Positions 1 through 8,496 of a stretch of DNA of 64,000 nt are shown here, piece after piece. Numbering within the stretch: position 1 is the first letter of the stretch; each line of letters opens with the position of its first letter. Source of the stretch: Diaphorobacter sp. HDW4A (lineage in GTDB: Bacteria > Pseudomonadota > Gammaproteobacteria > Burkholderiales > Burkholderiaceae_C); assembly GCF_011305995.1 (NCBI RefSeq), contig NZ_CP049910.1:5532501-5596500 (forward strand), read 5' to 3'. The position numbers and the translations under genes are program-made. Under the pieces are notes generated by a model. The model searched no databases. It had not been told where the DNA came from and saw only the letters and a list, made by a program, of their open reading frames with translations.

Positions 1-2
1 TC

Positions 3-1073
3 GAGGGTATGAGTCCAGAGCAGGTCGAGACTAAGTTGGACAAAGCTGCGACGGATGAGGACGACAACGAAGGCGACTACCTGCTCAGCCTTTTCGGCGG
101 AGACGAAGTACCGGTAACCGTTAGCAGCACCAGTCAGATTGACGAGGCCACGTCCCTGTTCGACAGCGACTATCACTACACCAAGACCGCGCTCACCCAG
201 CTCAACCAGGGCCACCAGTCCAACCACCTGTGCCAGTGGACGCCCCACGACGCCGAGCAAATCATTGCCCTGACTGCGCCGCGCGACCTGCAAGAACGCC
301 TCAAGCAGCTCCCGCGTGAAGTGCAGGCCGTCAACGACCTCTACTCCCTGTGCGCCAATCCCCAGCGCATGGCCGAAGCCATCGAAACCGCTCGCCAGGC
401 CCGCTCTGAAGACGACACCTGGCCCCAGCTGCATTACCTGTGGCCGCAACACCCCATCATGGATTGGCTGGGCGACCGCGTGCTCACTCACTTTGGCCGC
501 CACCGCGCGCCGCTGCTGCAAAGCGGCAAGTTGCAGCCGCACGAGCAAGCCTTCATCCTCATGAGCATGGTGCCCAACCGCAAAGGCCAACCCCTGCTGG
601 TCGAGTGGCAAGTGGCGCACCGCATTGGCAACGGCCCCTTCGTGCTTGAATCGTTCGACACCTTTGCCGCCCGTGCTGGCCTGCGCGCAGGCGGGCTACC
701 GAACCGGGGCCACAGCGAAGCGCTAGCGGGCACCTGCGCCGTCATGCAGCAAGCTTTGCCCTTAGCGGTAGAAAAAATGCATGCCCACATGCAAGGCAAG
801 CAGGCCACGTTCGCCTGCCAGCTAGATGAACGCCTGAAAGGCACATTGGCAGAGCTGCAGCGCCTACAAGGCCGCCAGGTTGAGCAGCTCACCCTGGAAC
901 TGGAAAAGCAGTTGGAGACTGTCAAACGCGGCCGCTTCGAGCAGCGCAGCCAACAAATCAACCGCGTTTTTGACGACTATCGCCAATGGGTGCAAGACAC
1001 CCTCTCCACTGAACCCCAGCCTTGGATTCAGGTGCTCGCCGGTGTTTGTCACCCTCAAATAGCTGGAGCGTGA
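3..1073 (+). CDS. C-terminal part of an SNF2/HepA-type helicase, DrmD-like (5' end outside window)
   Basis: The reading frame is open from the window edge, so the gene starts upstream and the Met at base 9 is probably internal. The visible ~355 residues lack helicase motifs. They look like the C-terminal extension of RapA/HepA-like SNF2 ATPases: a domain with HPIMDWLGDRVL, then a beta-rich stretch with MVPNRKGQPLLVEWQVAHRI, then a long charged coiled coil (about residues 265-325). The stop lies 2 nt before the start of an adenine-methyltransferase gene. That order matches drmD-drmMI of class 1 DISARM, an anti-phage system in which the helicase works with a methylase and DrmA-C. The DISARM assignment is an inference from order and fold; another helicase-linked restriction system is possible. 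Confidence 0.55.
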   Translation, partial: EGMSPEQVETKLDKAATDEDDNEGDYLLSLFGGDEVPVTVSSTSQIDEATSLFDSDYHYTKTALTQLNQGHQSNHLCQWTPHDAEQIIALTAPRDLQERLKQLPREVQAVNDLYSLCANPQRMAEAIETARQARSEDDTWPQLHYLWPQHPIMDWLGDRVLTHFGRHRAPLLQSGKLQPHEQAFILMSMVPNRKGQPLLVEWQVAHRIGNGPFVLESFDTFAARAGLRAGGLPNRGHSEALAGTCAVMQQALPLAVEKMHAHMQGKQATFACQLDERLKGTLAELQRLQGRQVEQLTLELEKQLETVKRGRFEQRSQQINRVFDDYRQWVQDTLSTEPQPWIQVLAGVCHPQIAGA

Positions 1074-1075
1074 GA

Positions 1076-2605
1076 ATGCCCGCAATCGAAAATGTTCAAA
1101 CCTTCGCTGGTATCACCAACGAAAACGAGTTCTATAGCCACCCCTACCTGGCTGAAGTGTTCAAAGGCGACATCAAAGACCGCCTGACCGCTTGGGAGGC
1201 CGAAGAAGCCCAGCACGCCAGTGATGATGCTGGCGATACCAACCGCACGCCTAATAAACGCCTGCAAGCTTGGGCCCAGCGCTGGTTTGCCCTGCGAGGT
1301 CAGGTGCAGCGCGGCAAAGACGAGCACGAGCGCTGGCACGCCTTCATGCAGATGCAGTCCGGCCTGCTGCAAGCGCTGGGCTATGCGCCACCACCGCGCA
1401 CCCTCACGCTGCACGAACTGGCCAGCGGCCTGCCCCTGCCCCTGTGGCAGCTGCAAGGCCAGCGCCTTGCCATCATCCCCGCCTACCAGCCCAGCCGCGA
1501 AGACGACGACCTGCTCGACCACCAGCTCACCGCCTTTCACTACGGCACCGAGCCTTTGCCGACCCATATCAAGGGCGAGACCTGGGCCGAGTTGCTGTCA
1601 GACGCCGTATTTGGTGCCGACCAGCCCCCTCGCTACGTACTGCTGCTGGGCCTGGACGAATGGCTGCTGCTCGACCGTTACAAATGGCCCAACAACCGTG
1701 CCCTGCGCTTCAACTGGGCCGACATCCTTGACCGCAAAGACGCCGACACCCTCAAAGCCTGCGCCGCGCTCTTGCACCAAGACAGCTTGGCTCCGGGGGA
1801 GGGCAGCAGCCTGCTGGAGAGCCTGGACGAAAACGCCCACAAACACGCCTTTGGGGTCAGCGAAGATTTGAAATACGCCCTGCGCGAAGCCATTGAACTG
1901 CTGGGCAACGAAGCTGCCCGCCAGCTCGACGAACAAGCCAGCGGCAGCAAGAAAAGCGTTTACTCCGGCCAATACAAGCTCGACGCCAGCGTGCTCAGCC
2001 TGGAATGCCTGCGCATGGTGTACCGCTTGCTGTTCATGTTCTATATCGAGGCCCGACCCGAGCTTGGCTACGTGCCCATCAACAAAAGCGAGGTCTACCT
2101 CAAGGGCTACAGCCTCGAAAGCCTGCGCGACCTTGAATGCCAGCCATTGCCCACCCAGCAGGCGCGGGAGGGCAAATACTTCGACCTCACCCTGCGCCGC
2201 CTGTTCAAACTCGTGGCCCATGGTTGCGGCATGGGCGGCGAGCAAGCCAGCTTGCGCAACGCTGACCAGGTGGCCCTGCAGGGCGCCAAAGACACCTTCG
2301 CCCTGGCCCCGCTCGACAGCCGCCTGTTTGACGACACTTCCATGCCCTTGCTGGGCAAGGTGCAGTTCCCCAATGCCGTGTGGCAGCGCGTCATCAAGCT
2401 GCTCTCGCTCAGCAAAGGGCAAGGCCGGGGCAAACGCTCGGGCCGCGTCAGCTACCAGCTGCTGTCCATCAACCAGCTGGGCGCCGTGTACGAGGCCCTG
2501 CTCAGTTACCGGGGCTTTTTTGCCGACGAAGACCTGTACGAGGTCAAACCCGCACCTAAAAAACTGCTCGTGTCAAGCCATTTGTGCAAATCGCACGAGG
2601 TCTAA
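1076..2605 (+). pseudogene. Truncated DISARM-type DNA adenine methyltransferase (drmMI-like), N-terminal part only
   Basis: The ATG at 1076 follows the helicase stop by 2 nt and has an upstream GGAGCG. The 509 residues begin with ITNENEFYSHPYLAEVF and continue with LSLECLRMVYRLLFMFYIEARPELGYVPI and LLSYRGFFADEDLYEVKPA. These resemble the N-terminal region of large Eco57I/DrmMI-like methyltransferases, which are usually over 1,000 aa. The frame stops before any SAM-binding (DPACGSG-like) or NPPY/F catalytic motif. After APKK (about base 2560) the last 13 residues no longer fit the family. The break coincides with the right end of the Tn4371-type ICE, so the gene appears split by ICE integration and should be inactive unless the element excises cleanly. 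Confidence 0.6.
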
Positions 2606-2640
2606 AACTCTATATGGGACGCAAAGTTAGCTCTGTTTAG
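2562..2640. other. Probable ICE right-end junction
   Basis: Methyltransferase homology stops after base ~2560. The DNA that follows contains the short palindrome ATTTGTGCAAAT (about 2578-2589) nested in outer TCGTG/CACGA arms, a layout typical of tyrosine-recombinase core sites. The exact att core cannot be set because the other ICE end is not visible for comparison. Confidence 0.35.
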
Positions 2641-2787
2641 GGCCGCTTGAAGCGACTCGGGCATCGTGGGCTAGGTGCCACATAAGAGCGACAGGAGAGA
2701 AAGCCGGAGCGCGTTGCATCGGGCACGTTTTCCAACAGCAGACCGACTTGCGTTTCCATAATAGCCCAACTGACCGACTCCCAGAAC

Positions 2788-2821
2788 GATGAAAGCGCAG
2801 CCCGTAGGCTGCGCTTTCATC
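2788..2821 (-). terminator. Hairpin at the end of the trb operon
   Basis: A perfect inverted repeat has 15-bp arms (GATGAAAGCGCAGCC and its complement) and a 4-nt loop. It sits 30 nt past the last gene of the minus-strand conjugation operon. There is no long T-run after the stem, although the stem ends in T/A-rich bases, so it may act as a terminator, an mRNA-stabilising hairpin, or a barrier between flanking host genes and the ICE. Confidence 0.6.
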
Positions 2822-2850
2822 GTGAGTGACTGGTGAGTGTGTCTGCATCG

Positions 2851-3096
2851 TCAGCCCGATTGAGGCGGTGCGGCCTTGCCCCTACCTCCCTTCCTGAATC
2901 CCCGATCCGCTGCCATGAACGCCTCCAGCATGTGCGGAATCAACGTCGTCGCATCGACCGCTTCGCCGTATGCCTGCGCGTGCAACGCGGCGTAGCGGTC
3001 GAGGTCGGCTTTCAGGCTGGCCGGGCAAGCGAAGGTCAGCTTCACATTCTCGGTCTTGGGCAGCGGGCCGAGCCGCAGTTTCTTGGTCGTGCTCAT
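2851..3096 (-). CDS. DUF2274 family protein
   Basis: This is a small 81-aa protein starting MSTTKKLRLGPLPKTENVKL, with the LTFACPASLKADLDRYAALHAQAYG stretch of the DUF2274 family. Its central part resembles a ribbon-helix-helix DNA-binding fold, and the C-terminus is short, basic and Gly-rich. It is the last gene of the trb operon and its start overlaps the trbI stop by 4 nt (ATGA), so it is translationally coupled to it. The family accompanies trbI in Tn4371-type elements. Its role is not established; a regulator or accessory of the mating apparatus is only a guess. Confidence 0.8.
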   Translation of the reverse strand: MSTTKKLRLGPLPKTENVKLTFACPASLKADLDRYAALHAQAYGEAVDATTLIPHMLEAFMAADRGFRKGGRGKAAPPQSG

Positions 3097-4361
3097 TGCA
3101 TCGCTCCCCGCTGGAAGAACATCGGCTGGTACGGACGCAACACCAGATCGCGGTTGACGATGATGCGAACCGGTAGGCCCGGCCGTTCGGTCAGCGTCGG
3201 CTGGATGTTCATGTTGCGCCGGGTCATCTCCTGTCCGACCTGATTGATGCTGTCCTGTGCGCTATCGCGCCCGGCGATCACGATGCGGTTGCCGTTCTGC
3301 CGGTTCTCCGGTGCGGCCAGCTCGGCGCCCACGCCCAGCAGCGTCGTCAGCGCCGCGCCGGCAAAGACGCGATCCCAATGCCAATCGACGCCATCCTCCA
3401 GGCCGGAATAGCCGGCCGGGTCGGTGCCCGCGAGGTTGTCGAGCTTCAGCGAAGACGTGTCCGGCAGGATGACGCGGTTCCACACCACCTGCACGCGGCT
3501 CTGCCCATAGCTCACCTGGCTGTTGTACTTGCCCAGGATGCGCGACCCTTGGGGGATCAGCAGGAACTTGCCCGTGGCCGTGTCGTAGACCGGCTCCGTC
3601 ACCGTGGCGATCACGTCGCCCGGTAAGTCCGACTTGATGCCCGTCACCAACGCCCCGGCGATCACCGTTCCCGCCATGACCTGATACGGCGAGGACGGCA
3701 TTTGCAGATTGCCGGAATTGCGGGTTTCCGTAGAGCCGCCTTTCAGGAACGCCTCTTTCTGGTCTTGCCGGTTCTGCATGGCGATGGGATCGGATGGCTG
3801 GGCCGCCGTCGAGGCCGGCCCAGCGGCCAGCGGGTCGAAGCCCGCCAAGGCACTGCCGGGCGCAGCCGCAGCGGCTTGCGCCGTGACCGGCGCGGTGGCC
3901 TTGCCTTGGTTGCCCGAGCGGAAGAACACCGACGAACCCGCCGCCGCATCAGCCTCCTTGCGCCGCGCATCCTCCGGGTCGTGGCCCGGTGGCGCATACG
4001 TCGGCGTCGCCGGCTGCTGCGACTTCACGATGGCCGGGCCGAGATCGCCCGGCAGCGGTGGCCCCAACTCGGGCACCTTCGGCGGCAGCTTCGAGTAGTC
4101 GGCCGGCAGGCCGTCCAACCCTTCGGACTTCGAGACACGATCCACGTTGTAAAGCTCGGTCTGCTCGCCCGCGCCGCGCCGGTGCGGCTGCAATGACCAG
4201 ATCGTGGCCCCGAGCACGGCGACCGACAGGCCGCCCGTGAGCATGGCCAAGGTGCGCCGGTTCAGGCGCGTGACCGGGCGCGGTTGGGCGCGCAGCGCCA
4301 CTGCCTCGGGTGCGACCTTGCCCGCCTGCGGTGCAAGATCAGGAGAATCGTCCTGGCTCAT
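3093..4361 (-). CDS. trbI: TrbI, VirB10-like mating-pair component
   Basis: The protein is 422 aa and spans the envelope to connect the inner- and outer-membrane parts of the type IV secretion channel. It has a short cytoplasmic N-terminus, one membrane segment at about residues 37-57, a Pro-rich periplasmic linker (about 85-125) and the C-terminal VirB10/TrbI domain (about 215-400) with LIPQGSRILGKYNSQVSYGQ and a final NRDLVLRPY. The start lies 2 nt after the trbG stop. Length and domain order are normal for TrbI. Confidence 0.93.
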   Translation of the reverse strand: MSQDDSPDLAPQAGKVAPEAVALRAQPRPVTRLNRRTLAMLTGGLSVAVLGATIWSLQPHRRGAGEQTELYNVDRVSKSEGLDGLPADYSKLPPKVPELGPPLPGDLGPAIVKSQQPATPTYAPPGHDPEDARRKEADAAAGSSVFFRSGNQGKATAPVTAQAAAAAPGSALAGFDPLAAGPASTAAQPSDPIAMQNRQDQKEAFLKGGSTETRNSGNLQMPSSPYQVMAGTVIAGALVTGIKSDLPGDVIATVTEPVYDTATGKFLLIPQGSRILGKYNSQVSYGQSRVQVVWNRVILPDTSSLKLDNLAGTDPAGYSGLEDGVDWHWDRVFAGAALTTLLGVGAELAAPENRQNGNRIVIAGRDSAQDSINQVGQEMTRRNMNIQPTLTERPGLPVRIIVNRDLVLRPYQPMFFQRGAMQ

Positions 4362-4363
4362 GG

Positions 4364-5368
4364 TCAGTTCCTCCGCGTGCCACCGGAAACGCCATCAGTG
4401 CGCTCGATCCGCACCACATCACCCTTGTCTCCGCCCAGGCGCAGCTCGGCGGCGCCGAACAGGCGATCCACGATGTAGTACGGGGAGCGGAAGCGGTAGT
4501 TCACCAGTTGCCCATCGCCCTGCGCGCCGATCACGAACAGCGGCGGCAACTCGCCTTGGGCAATGCCCGGCGGGAACTGGATATAGACCTTCTCGCCGTC
4601 ATCGAAGGCGCGCAGCGGCTTCCACGGCGGATTGCTCCCGCTGACCGCGTAGCGGAATCGGATCTTCTCCAACGACAGGCCGCTATCGACCGGCGCGGCG
4701 GCGCTGGCCGCCTGCGCCTGGCGCTGCAAGGCCAGCATCTTGTCCTTGGGATATTCCCAGGACACCGACGCCATCCACGTCTTCTCGGTCGAGGTCAGTT
4801 CCAGCAGATAGGTACGCCTGCTGGTGGTGATGACCAGATTGGTCTTGAGGCCCGAGCGGATGGGCTTGACCATGACATTCACGCGCAGCGCATCACCGCT
4901 GCTGCTCGATGTGTCGCCCACGATCCAGCGCACCGTATCGCCCGCCGCCACCGTCACCAGCTCCTCGCCCGGCTGGAGCGCGATCACCGTCACGCGACCC
5001 ACAGCCGCATAGACCTGATACAGCGCGCCGTCCGTGAAGGGCCAGACTTGAATCGCATTGACGTAGCCCTCGCGCGTAGGCGCAATGCGCGCCTCGGCGT
5101 TGGCGCGGGACACGCGCACGGTTTCATCGGCGGGTTCCGGCGTGGGCTTGGCATCCGGCACAGGTTTCATCTGCGCCGGCATCGGCAGCACTTGCGGAAC
5201 GGCCACCACTTCCACAGGCGCAGGCGGCTCCGGCAGCGGCTGGGCCTGCACCGGCTCATCGAGCGAGATGGACGGCGGTGGCTTGCCTTGCGTGGCGCAG
5301 CCAGAGAACAGCACGGTCGAAGCCAGAAGCATCACCGGCAAGGCGGATTTACGGAAAAGATCATTCAT
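4364..5368 (-). CDS. trbG: TrbG, VirB9-like outer-membrane-complex protein
   Basis: The chosen start MNDLFRKSALPVMLLAS gives a 334-aa protein with a signal peptide and lipobox LFSGC, and overlaps the trbF stop by 4 nt. An upstream Met would add 13 residues that spoil the signal peptide. After a Pro-rich stretch (about 25-75) comes the VirB9/CagX domain, ending in the strand-rich PPWKPLRAFDDGEKVYIQFP and the FRSPYYIVDRLFGAAELRLG segment typical of TrbG. With TrbI and TrbF it forms the periplasmic and outer-membrane core of the mating channel. Confidence 0.93.
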   Translation of the reverse strand: MNDLFRKSALPVMLLASTVLFSGCATQGKPPPSISLDEPVQAQPLPEPPAPVEVVAVPQVLPMPAQMKPVPDAKPTPEPADETVRVSRANAEARIAPTREGYVNAIQVWPFTDGALYQVYAAVGRVTVIALQPGEELVTVAAGDTVRWIVGDTSSSSGDALRVNVMVKPIRSGLKTNLVITTSRRTYLLELTSTEKTWMASVSWEYPKDKMLALQRQAQAASAAAPVDSGLSLEKIRFRYAVSGSNPPWKPLRAFDDGEKVYIQFPPGIAQGELPPLFVIGAQGDGQLVNYRFRSPYYIVDRLFGAAELRLGGDKGDVVRIERTDGVSGGTRRN

Positions 5369-6069
5369 GGTTTTGCTCCTTCGTTCGCTTCCAGTTCGCG
5401 GCTCCAAGACAGCCCGTTGACGTAGATGCCCAAGGGGTTCTTGCGCAGACGCTGCTCGGTGCGCGGGGTTTGCAGCACCGTGGAAATCACCGCGTTCCAG
5501 CGTTCGGTGCGATCCAGCGCGCCGTTGACAAAGCGCGTCTCCGTCCAGCGCACGTTGAAAGACGTGTCGCTGGCGCGGGTCACGCTGGTGATCTGCACCG
5601 TCACCGACTCCTTGCCGATGCGCGCGAACGGGTCATTGGTGCGGGCGTATTCGTTGAGCGCGATGGCGCCCTTGTCCGTGGTGTAGTCGTAGGCGTCGAG
5701 CCAGTTCTGCCGCACCACGATGGGGTCGATGGACAGCGAGCGCACCAGGCCCATGAAGCGGCCCAGGTGGTAGGCGATCTGCGCATCGCTGGGCCGGTAC
5801 GGCGCGGCGGCCTCGCCCACGGCGCGCACCTGGCCCGCGTTGTCCACCTCGATGACATAGGGCGTGACGATGGACTGCGCCGAACGCCACACCAGCCCGC
5901 CGGCCATCAGCACGGCCAAGGTGAGGCAGCCAAAGGCCATGAAGCGCCAGTTCTTCGCCTGCACGCGGGCCGAGCCGATGCGCTCGTCCCAGACCTGGGC
6001 GGCGGCTTGGTACGGAGTGGCAGGTTGCGGTGTGTCGGCGTAGCGCACCTGCGGTCGTTTGAATCGCAT
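5365..6069 (-). CDS. trbF: TrbF, VirB8-like inner-membrane assembly protein
   Basis: The protein is 234 aa with a short cytoplasmic N-terminus (MRFKRPQVRYADTPQPATPY), one membrane anchor at about residues 43-65 and a periplasmic VirB8/TrbF domain. Family features visible are QNWLDAYDYTTDKGAIALNEY and the C-terminal NPLGIYVNGLSWSREL. VirB8-type proteins nucleate assembly of the channel and contact VirB9 and VirB10. The gene lies 11 nt downstream of trbL and overlaps trbG. Confidence 0.92.
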   Translation of the reverse strand: MRFKRPQVRYADTPQPATPYQAAAQVWDERIGSARVQAKNWRFMAFGCLTLAVLMAGGLVWRSAQSIVTPYVIEVDNAGQVRAVGEAAAPYRPSDAQIAYHLGRFMGLVRSLSIDPIVVRQNWLDAYDYTTDKGAIALNEYARTNDPFARIGKESVTVQITSVTRASDTSFNVRWTETRFVNGALDRTERWNAVISTVLQTPRTEQRLRKNPLGIYVNGLSWSRELEANEGAKP

Positions 6070-6080
6070 GGGAGTTCTCC

Positions 6081-7433
6081 TTATGAATCGGAATCGCGAA
6101 GGCTTGGGCCCTGGCTGGAGCTACCGCCATCGCCGCCGCGCAGCGTGTGGGCGGCGGTGGTCGCGGCATGGGTGAGCTGCTGCCTGCGATGCAGGCGCTT
6201 GGCCCAGGCGGGTTGCGCAGTGGATGGGGGCGGCTCGGTTGCCGCCTGCGCGGCACCGGCACCCGACGCCGATCCGGCGTCATCGGGTCGGAAGGCAGCG
6301 GCGACACGCTCCTTCATTGAGCGTGCGCCTTCGGCCACCTTCTGCCCGGTCGCCTGCGCGCCAGTCTTGGCAACGTTGCCCACGCCGACGGCAGTGCCCT
6401 TGAGGCCACCGCCTGCCGAAGCAGAACCGGCCTGGAACGCCGACCGCGCGCTGCTGGCGGCTCCAGCAGCAGCCCGCGCACCGCTGCCGGCCAGCTTGGC
6501 GGCTGCGGGCGCCATGCGCGCCCCGGCGGCGACTGCACCGCCAACGCCTGTGGCCGCAGCGCCCACGGCAACAGCAGCGCCAGCCCCACCCAGCGCGGCG
6601 CCCGCCATCGCACCTGCCCCGAGCTGCGGCCCGCCGGACACCAGCCCGGTCGCAATGCCCGGCCCGAAGATGCCCAAGGCCAGCAGCGTCAGCGAGGTCA
6701 GCATCACGACCACGGAGTGGTCGATGGATGACTCGGTCGGCTGCACCTGAAACTCGGCGAACAACCCGGAGCCGATGCCCACGATGACCGCGAGCACCAG
6801 CACCTTGATGCCTGATGACACCACGTTGCCCAGCACCTTCTCTGCAAGGAACGCGGTCTTGTTCCAGAGCGCGAACGGCACCAGCACGAAGCCCGCGAGC
6901 GTGGTCAGCTTGAACTCGATCAGCGTGATGAAAAGCTGGATCGCCAGCACGAAGAAGCACAGCAGGACGATCAGCCACGCGAGGAACATCACGACGATGG
7001 GCGTGATGTTCACGAACACTTCGGGAAAGCCCGCCATGTCGCCGATCTGCTTGAGGATCGGCGCCCCGGCGTCGATGCCGACCTTCGCCAGCCGGCCCGG
7101 TTGCAGGAAGTTTTCCATGCTCAGGGCCGAGCCGCTGGCCGTCAGGCCCAGCCCGGCGAAGGAGCGGAACACGATGCCGGCCAACCAGTTGAAGTTGCCG
7201 ATGATGTAGGCGAAGGCGCCGACGTACAGCACCTTGCGGATCAGCTTGGCGATCACGTCCTCGCCCTGGCCGGTGGCATGGCTCATCGCCCAGAACAGCC
7301 CGGCGAGCGTTATGTCGATGACGATCAGCGTGGCGGTCAGAAACGCCACTTCGCCGTGCAACAGGCCAAAGCCCGAGTCGATGTAGCGCGAGAAGGTGTC
7401 GAGGAAGCGGTCGATGACCGTCACGTCGTTCAT
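6081..7433 (-). CDS. trbL: TrbL, VirB6-like polytopic channel protein
   Basis: The start MNDVTVIDRFLDTFSRY is chosen because its ATG overlaps the trbK stop by 4 nt; the frame is open further upstream. The product is 450 aa. The first ~260 residues contain about six hydrophobic segments, including FLTATLIVIDITLAGLFWAM and MFLAWLIVLLCFFVLAIQLF, which form the inner-membrane part of the DNA-transfer channel. The remaining ~190 residues are an Ala/Gly-rich low-complexity tail usual in TrbL of this ICE family. Confidence 0.92.
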   Translation of the reverse strand: MNDVTVIDRFLDTFSRYIDSGFGLLHGEVAFLTATLIVIDITLAGLFWAMSHATGQGEDVIAKLIRKVLYVGAFAYIIGNFNWLAGIVFRSFAGLGLTASGSALSMENFLQPGRLAKVGIDAGAPILKQIGDMAGFPEVFVNITPIVVMFLAWLIVLLCFFVLAIQLFITLIEFKLTTLAGFVLVPFALWNKTAFLAEKVLGNVVSSGIKVLVLAVIVGIGSGLFAEFQVQPTESSIDHSVVVMLTSLTLLALGIFGPGIATGLVSGGPQLGAGAMAGAALGGAGAAVAVGAAATGVGGAVAAGARMAPAAAKLAGSGARAAAGAASSARSAFQAGSASAGGGLKGTAVGVGNVAKTGAQATGQKVAEGARSMKERVAAAFRPDDAGSASGAGAAQAATEPPPSTAQPAWAKRLHRRQQLTHAATTAAHTLRGGDGGSSSQGPSLRDSDS

Positions 7434-7729
7434 GGCGAGTCCTCCTGCCCAGGCAGAGCGATTGCCGCACTGCAATCGGCGGGTTCATCGAAGCCGGGCG
7501 GAATCGGCGGCAGGTCGGCCAGCGTCTGGTACTCGCCCGGCCCAGCCTGGCCGGAGAGAAAGCGCCCCAGGTCGGCCTGGGCCACCTGCGCGCAAAACGT
7601 GCCGCCCTGCGCGCGCAGCCGGGCCGGATCGGCGGCAAGTGCATTCACCGGCAACTGCTGCGGCCAGCCACAGCCGGCCAGCACAAGCGCATGAACGGCG
7701 AAGGCGAACACGACGGGCGTGTGTTGCAT
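7430..7729 (-). CDS. trbK: TrbK-like conjugal transfer lipoprotein
   Basis: This 99-aa protein starts MQHTPVVFAFAVHALVLAGC, a lipoprotein signal with lipobox LAGC, followed by a small soluble domain with two more cysteines (TFCAQV, ADCSAAI). It sits between trbJ and trbL, the trbK position in IncP-like operons, where TrbK prevents redundant DNA entry (entry exclusion). The name is given from position and lipoprotein character. The sequence is too divergent for certainty, and a separate EexN lipoprotein is encoded at 15344. Confidence 0.75.
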   Translation of the reverse strand: MQHTPVVFAFAVHALVLAGCGWPQQLPVNALAADPARLRAQGGTFCAQVAQADLGRFLSGQAGPGEYQTLADLPPIPPGFDEPADCSAAIALPGQEDSP

Positions 7730-7740
7730 GGCAGCCTCCG

Positions 7741-8496
7741 TCAGCGGTTGTAGAAATTGACGGGCTGCGGCGTGTACGGCGTGCCTTCGCCCAGGAAACG
7801 GCGCGTCACCTCGCGCCCGCGCTCCGTGGCCGCCGCCTGCCGCGCCAGTTCCAGCGCGGCCGCGCGGTCTTGCGTGATCTGGAGCCGCTGCGTCTGGATC
7901 GACTGCTTGGCCTGCAAGGCCAGCAACTGGTTCATGGCCTGCATTGCTTGCAGCGCACCCTCGGCCGACTGGCTCTTGCCCACGAGGTCGGCCAGCACGC
8001 TTTCGTCGTCGCTCAGGTTCTGCGATGCCTGGGCCTGCATCTGCATGGTGGTTTGCAGGCCGTTGAGCGTGTTCTTCCAACGCTCCTGCGCATCGAGGTA
8101 CATCTGATTGCCGCTCACCGTGGCGGCGTACTTCTCGGGATACAGGCGCGCGAACTCGCGGTCGATGCTCGTCACGTCGTAGGCCAAGCCCTTGGCCTGC
8201 GCGATCAACCGCTGGGTGGTCGCCAGGTTCGCGCGCAACTGGCCGACCACGCTGGACGGCAGGCTGGCCAGGTTGCGTGCCTGGTTGATGAGCATCTGCG
8301 CTTCGTTCTGGAGCTGGCGGATCTGGTTGTTGATCTGCTCCAGCGTGCGCGCAGCCGTCATCGTGTTCTGAATCAGATTGGTCGGGTCGAGCACGATGTC
8401 GCCGACGCCGAACAAGGCATGCGCGGGCTGCGCGATGCCGAAGGCGAGCACGCAGACAGCGGTCAGCGCGGCGAGTTTGGGGGTATGCAATTTCAT
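7741..8496 (-). CDS. trbJ: TrbJ, VirB5-like pilus-associated protein
   Basis: The protein is 251 aa with a cleavable signal peptide (MKLHTPKLAALTAVCVLAFG to about residue 27), then a mostly helical body typical of TrbJ: DPTNLIQNTMTAARTLEQIN, repeated Gln-rich helices and a C-terminal RQAAATERGREVTRRFLG. VirB5-type proteins are minor pilus components that help contact the recipient. The ATG overlaps the trbE stop by 4 nt. Confidence 0.92.
   Translation of the reverse strand: MKLHTPKLAALTAVCVLAFGIAQPAHALFGVGDIVLDPTNLIQNTMTAARTLEQINNQIRQLQNEAQMLINQARNLASLPSSVVGQLRANLATTQRLIAQAKGLAYDVTSIDREFARLYPEKYAATVSGNQMYLDAQERWKNTLNGLQTTMQMQAQASQNLSDDESVLADLVGKSQSAEGALQAMQAMNQLLALQAKQSIQTQRLQITQDRAAALELARQAAATERGREVTRRFLGEGTPYTPQPVNFYNR

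Noticed and set aside
2500..2530. TTTTTTG as the ICE attachment core
   Set aside because: The methyltransferase frame continues with family-like sequence for about 40 nt past it, so the junction must be later.
4310..5425. Long plus-strand frame opposite trbG (and similar ones opposite czcA, trbE and ParB)
   Set aside because: These are shadows of high-GC genes: His/Arg/Gln-rich translations without ribosome sites, opposite well-supported genes.
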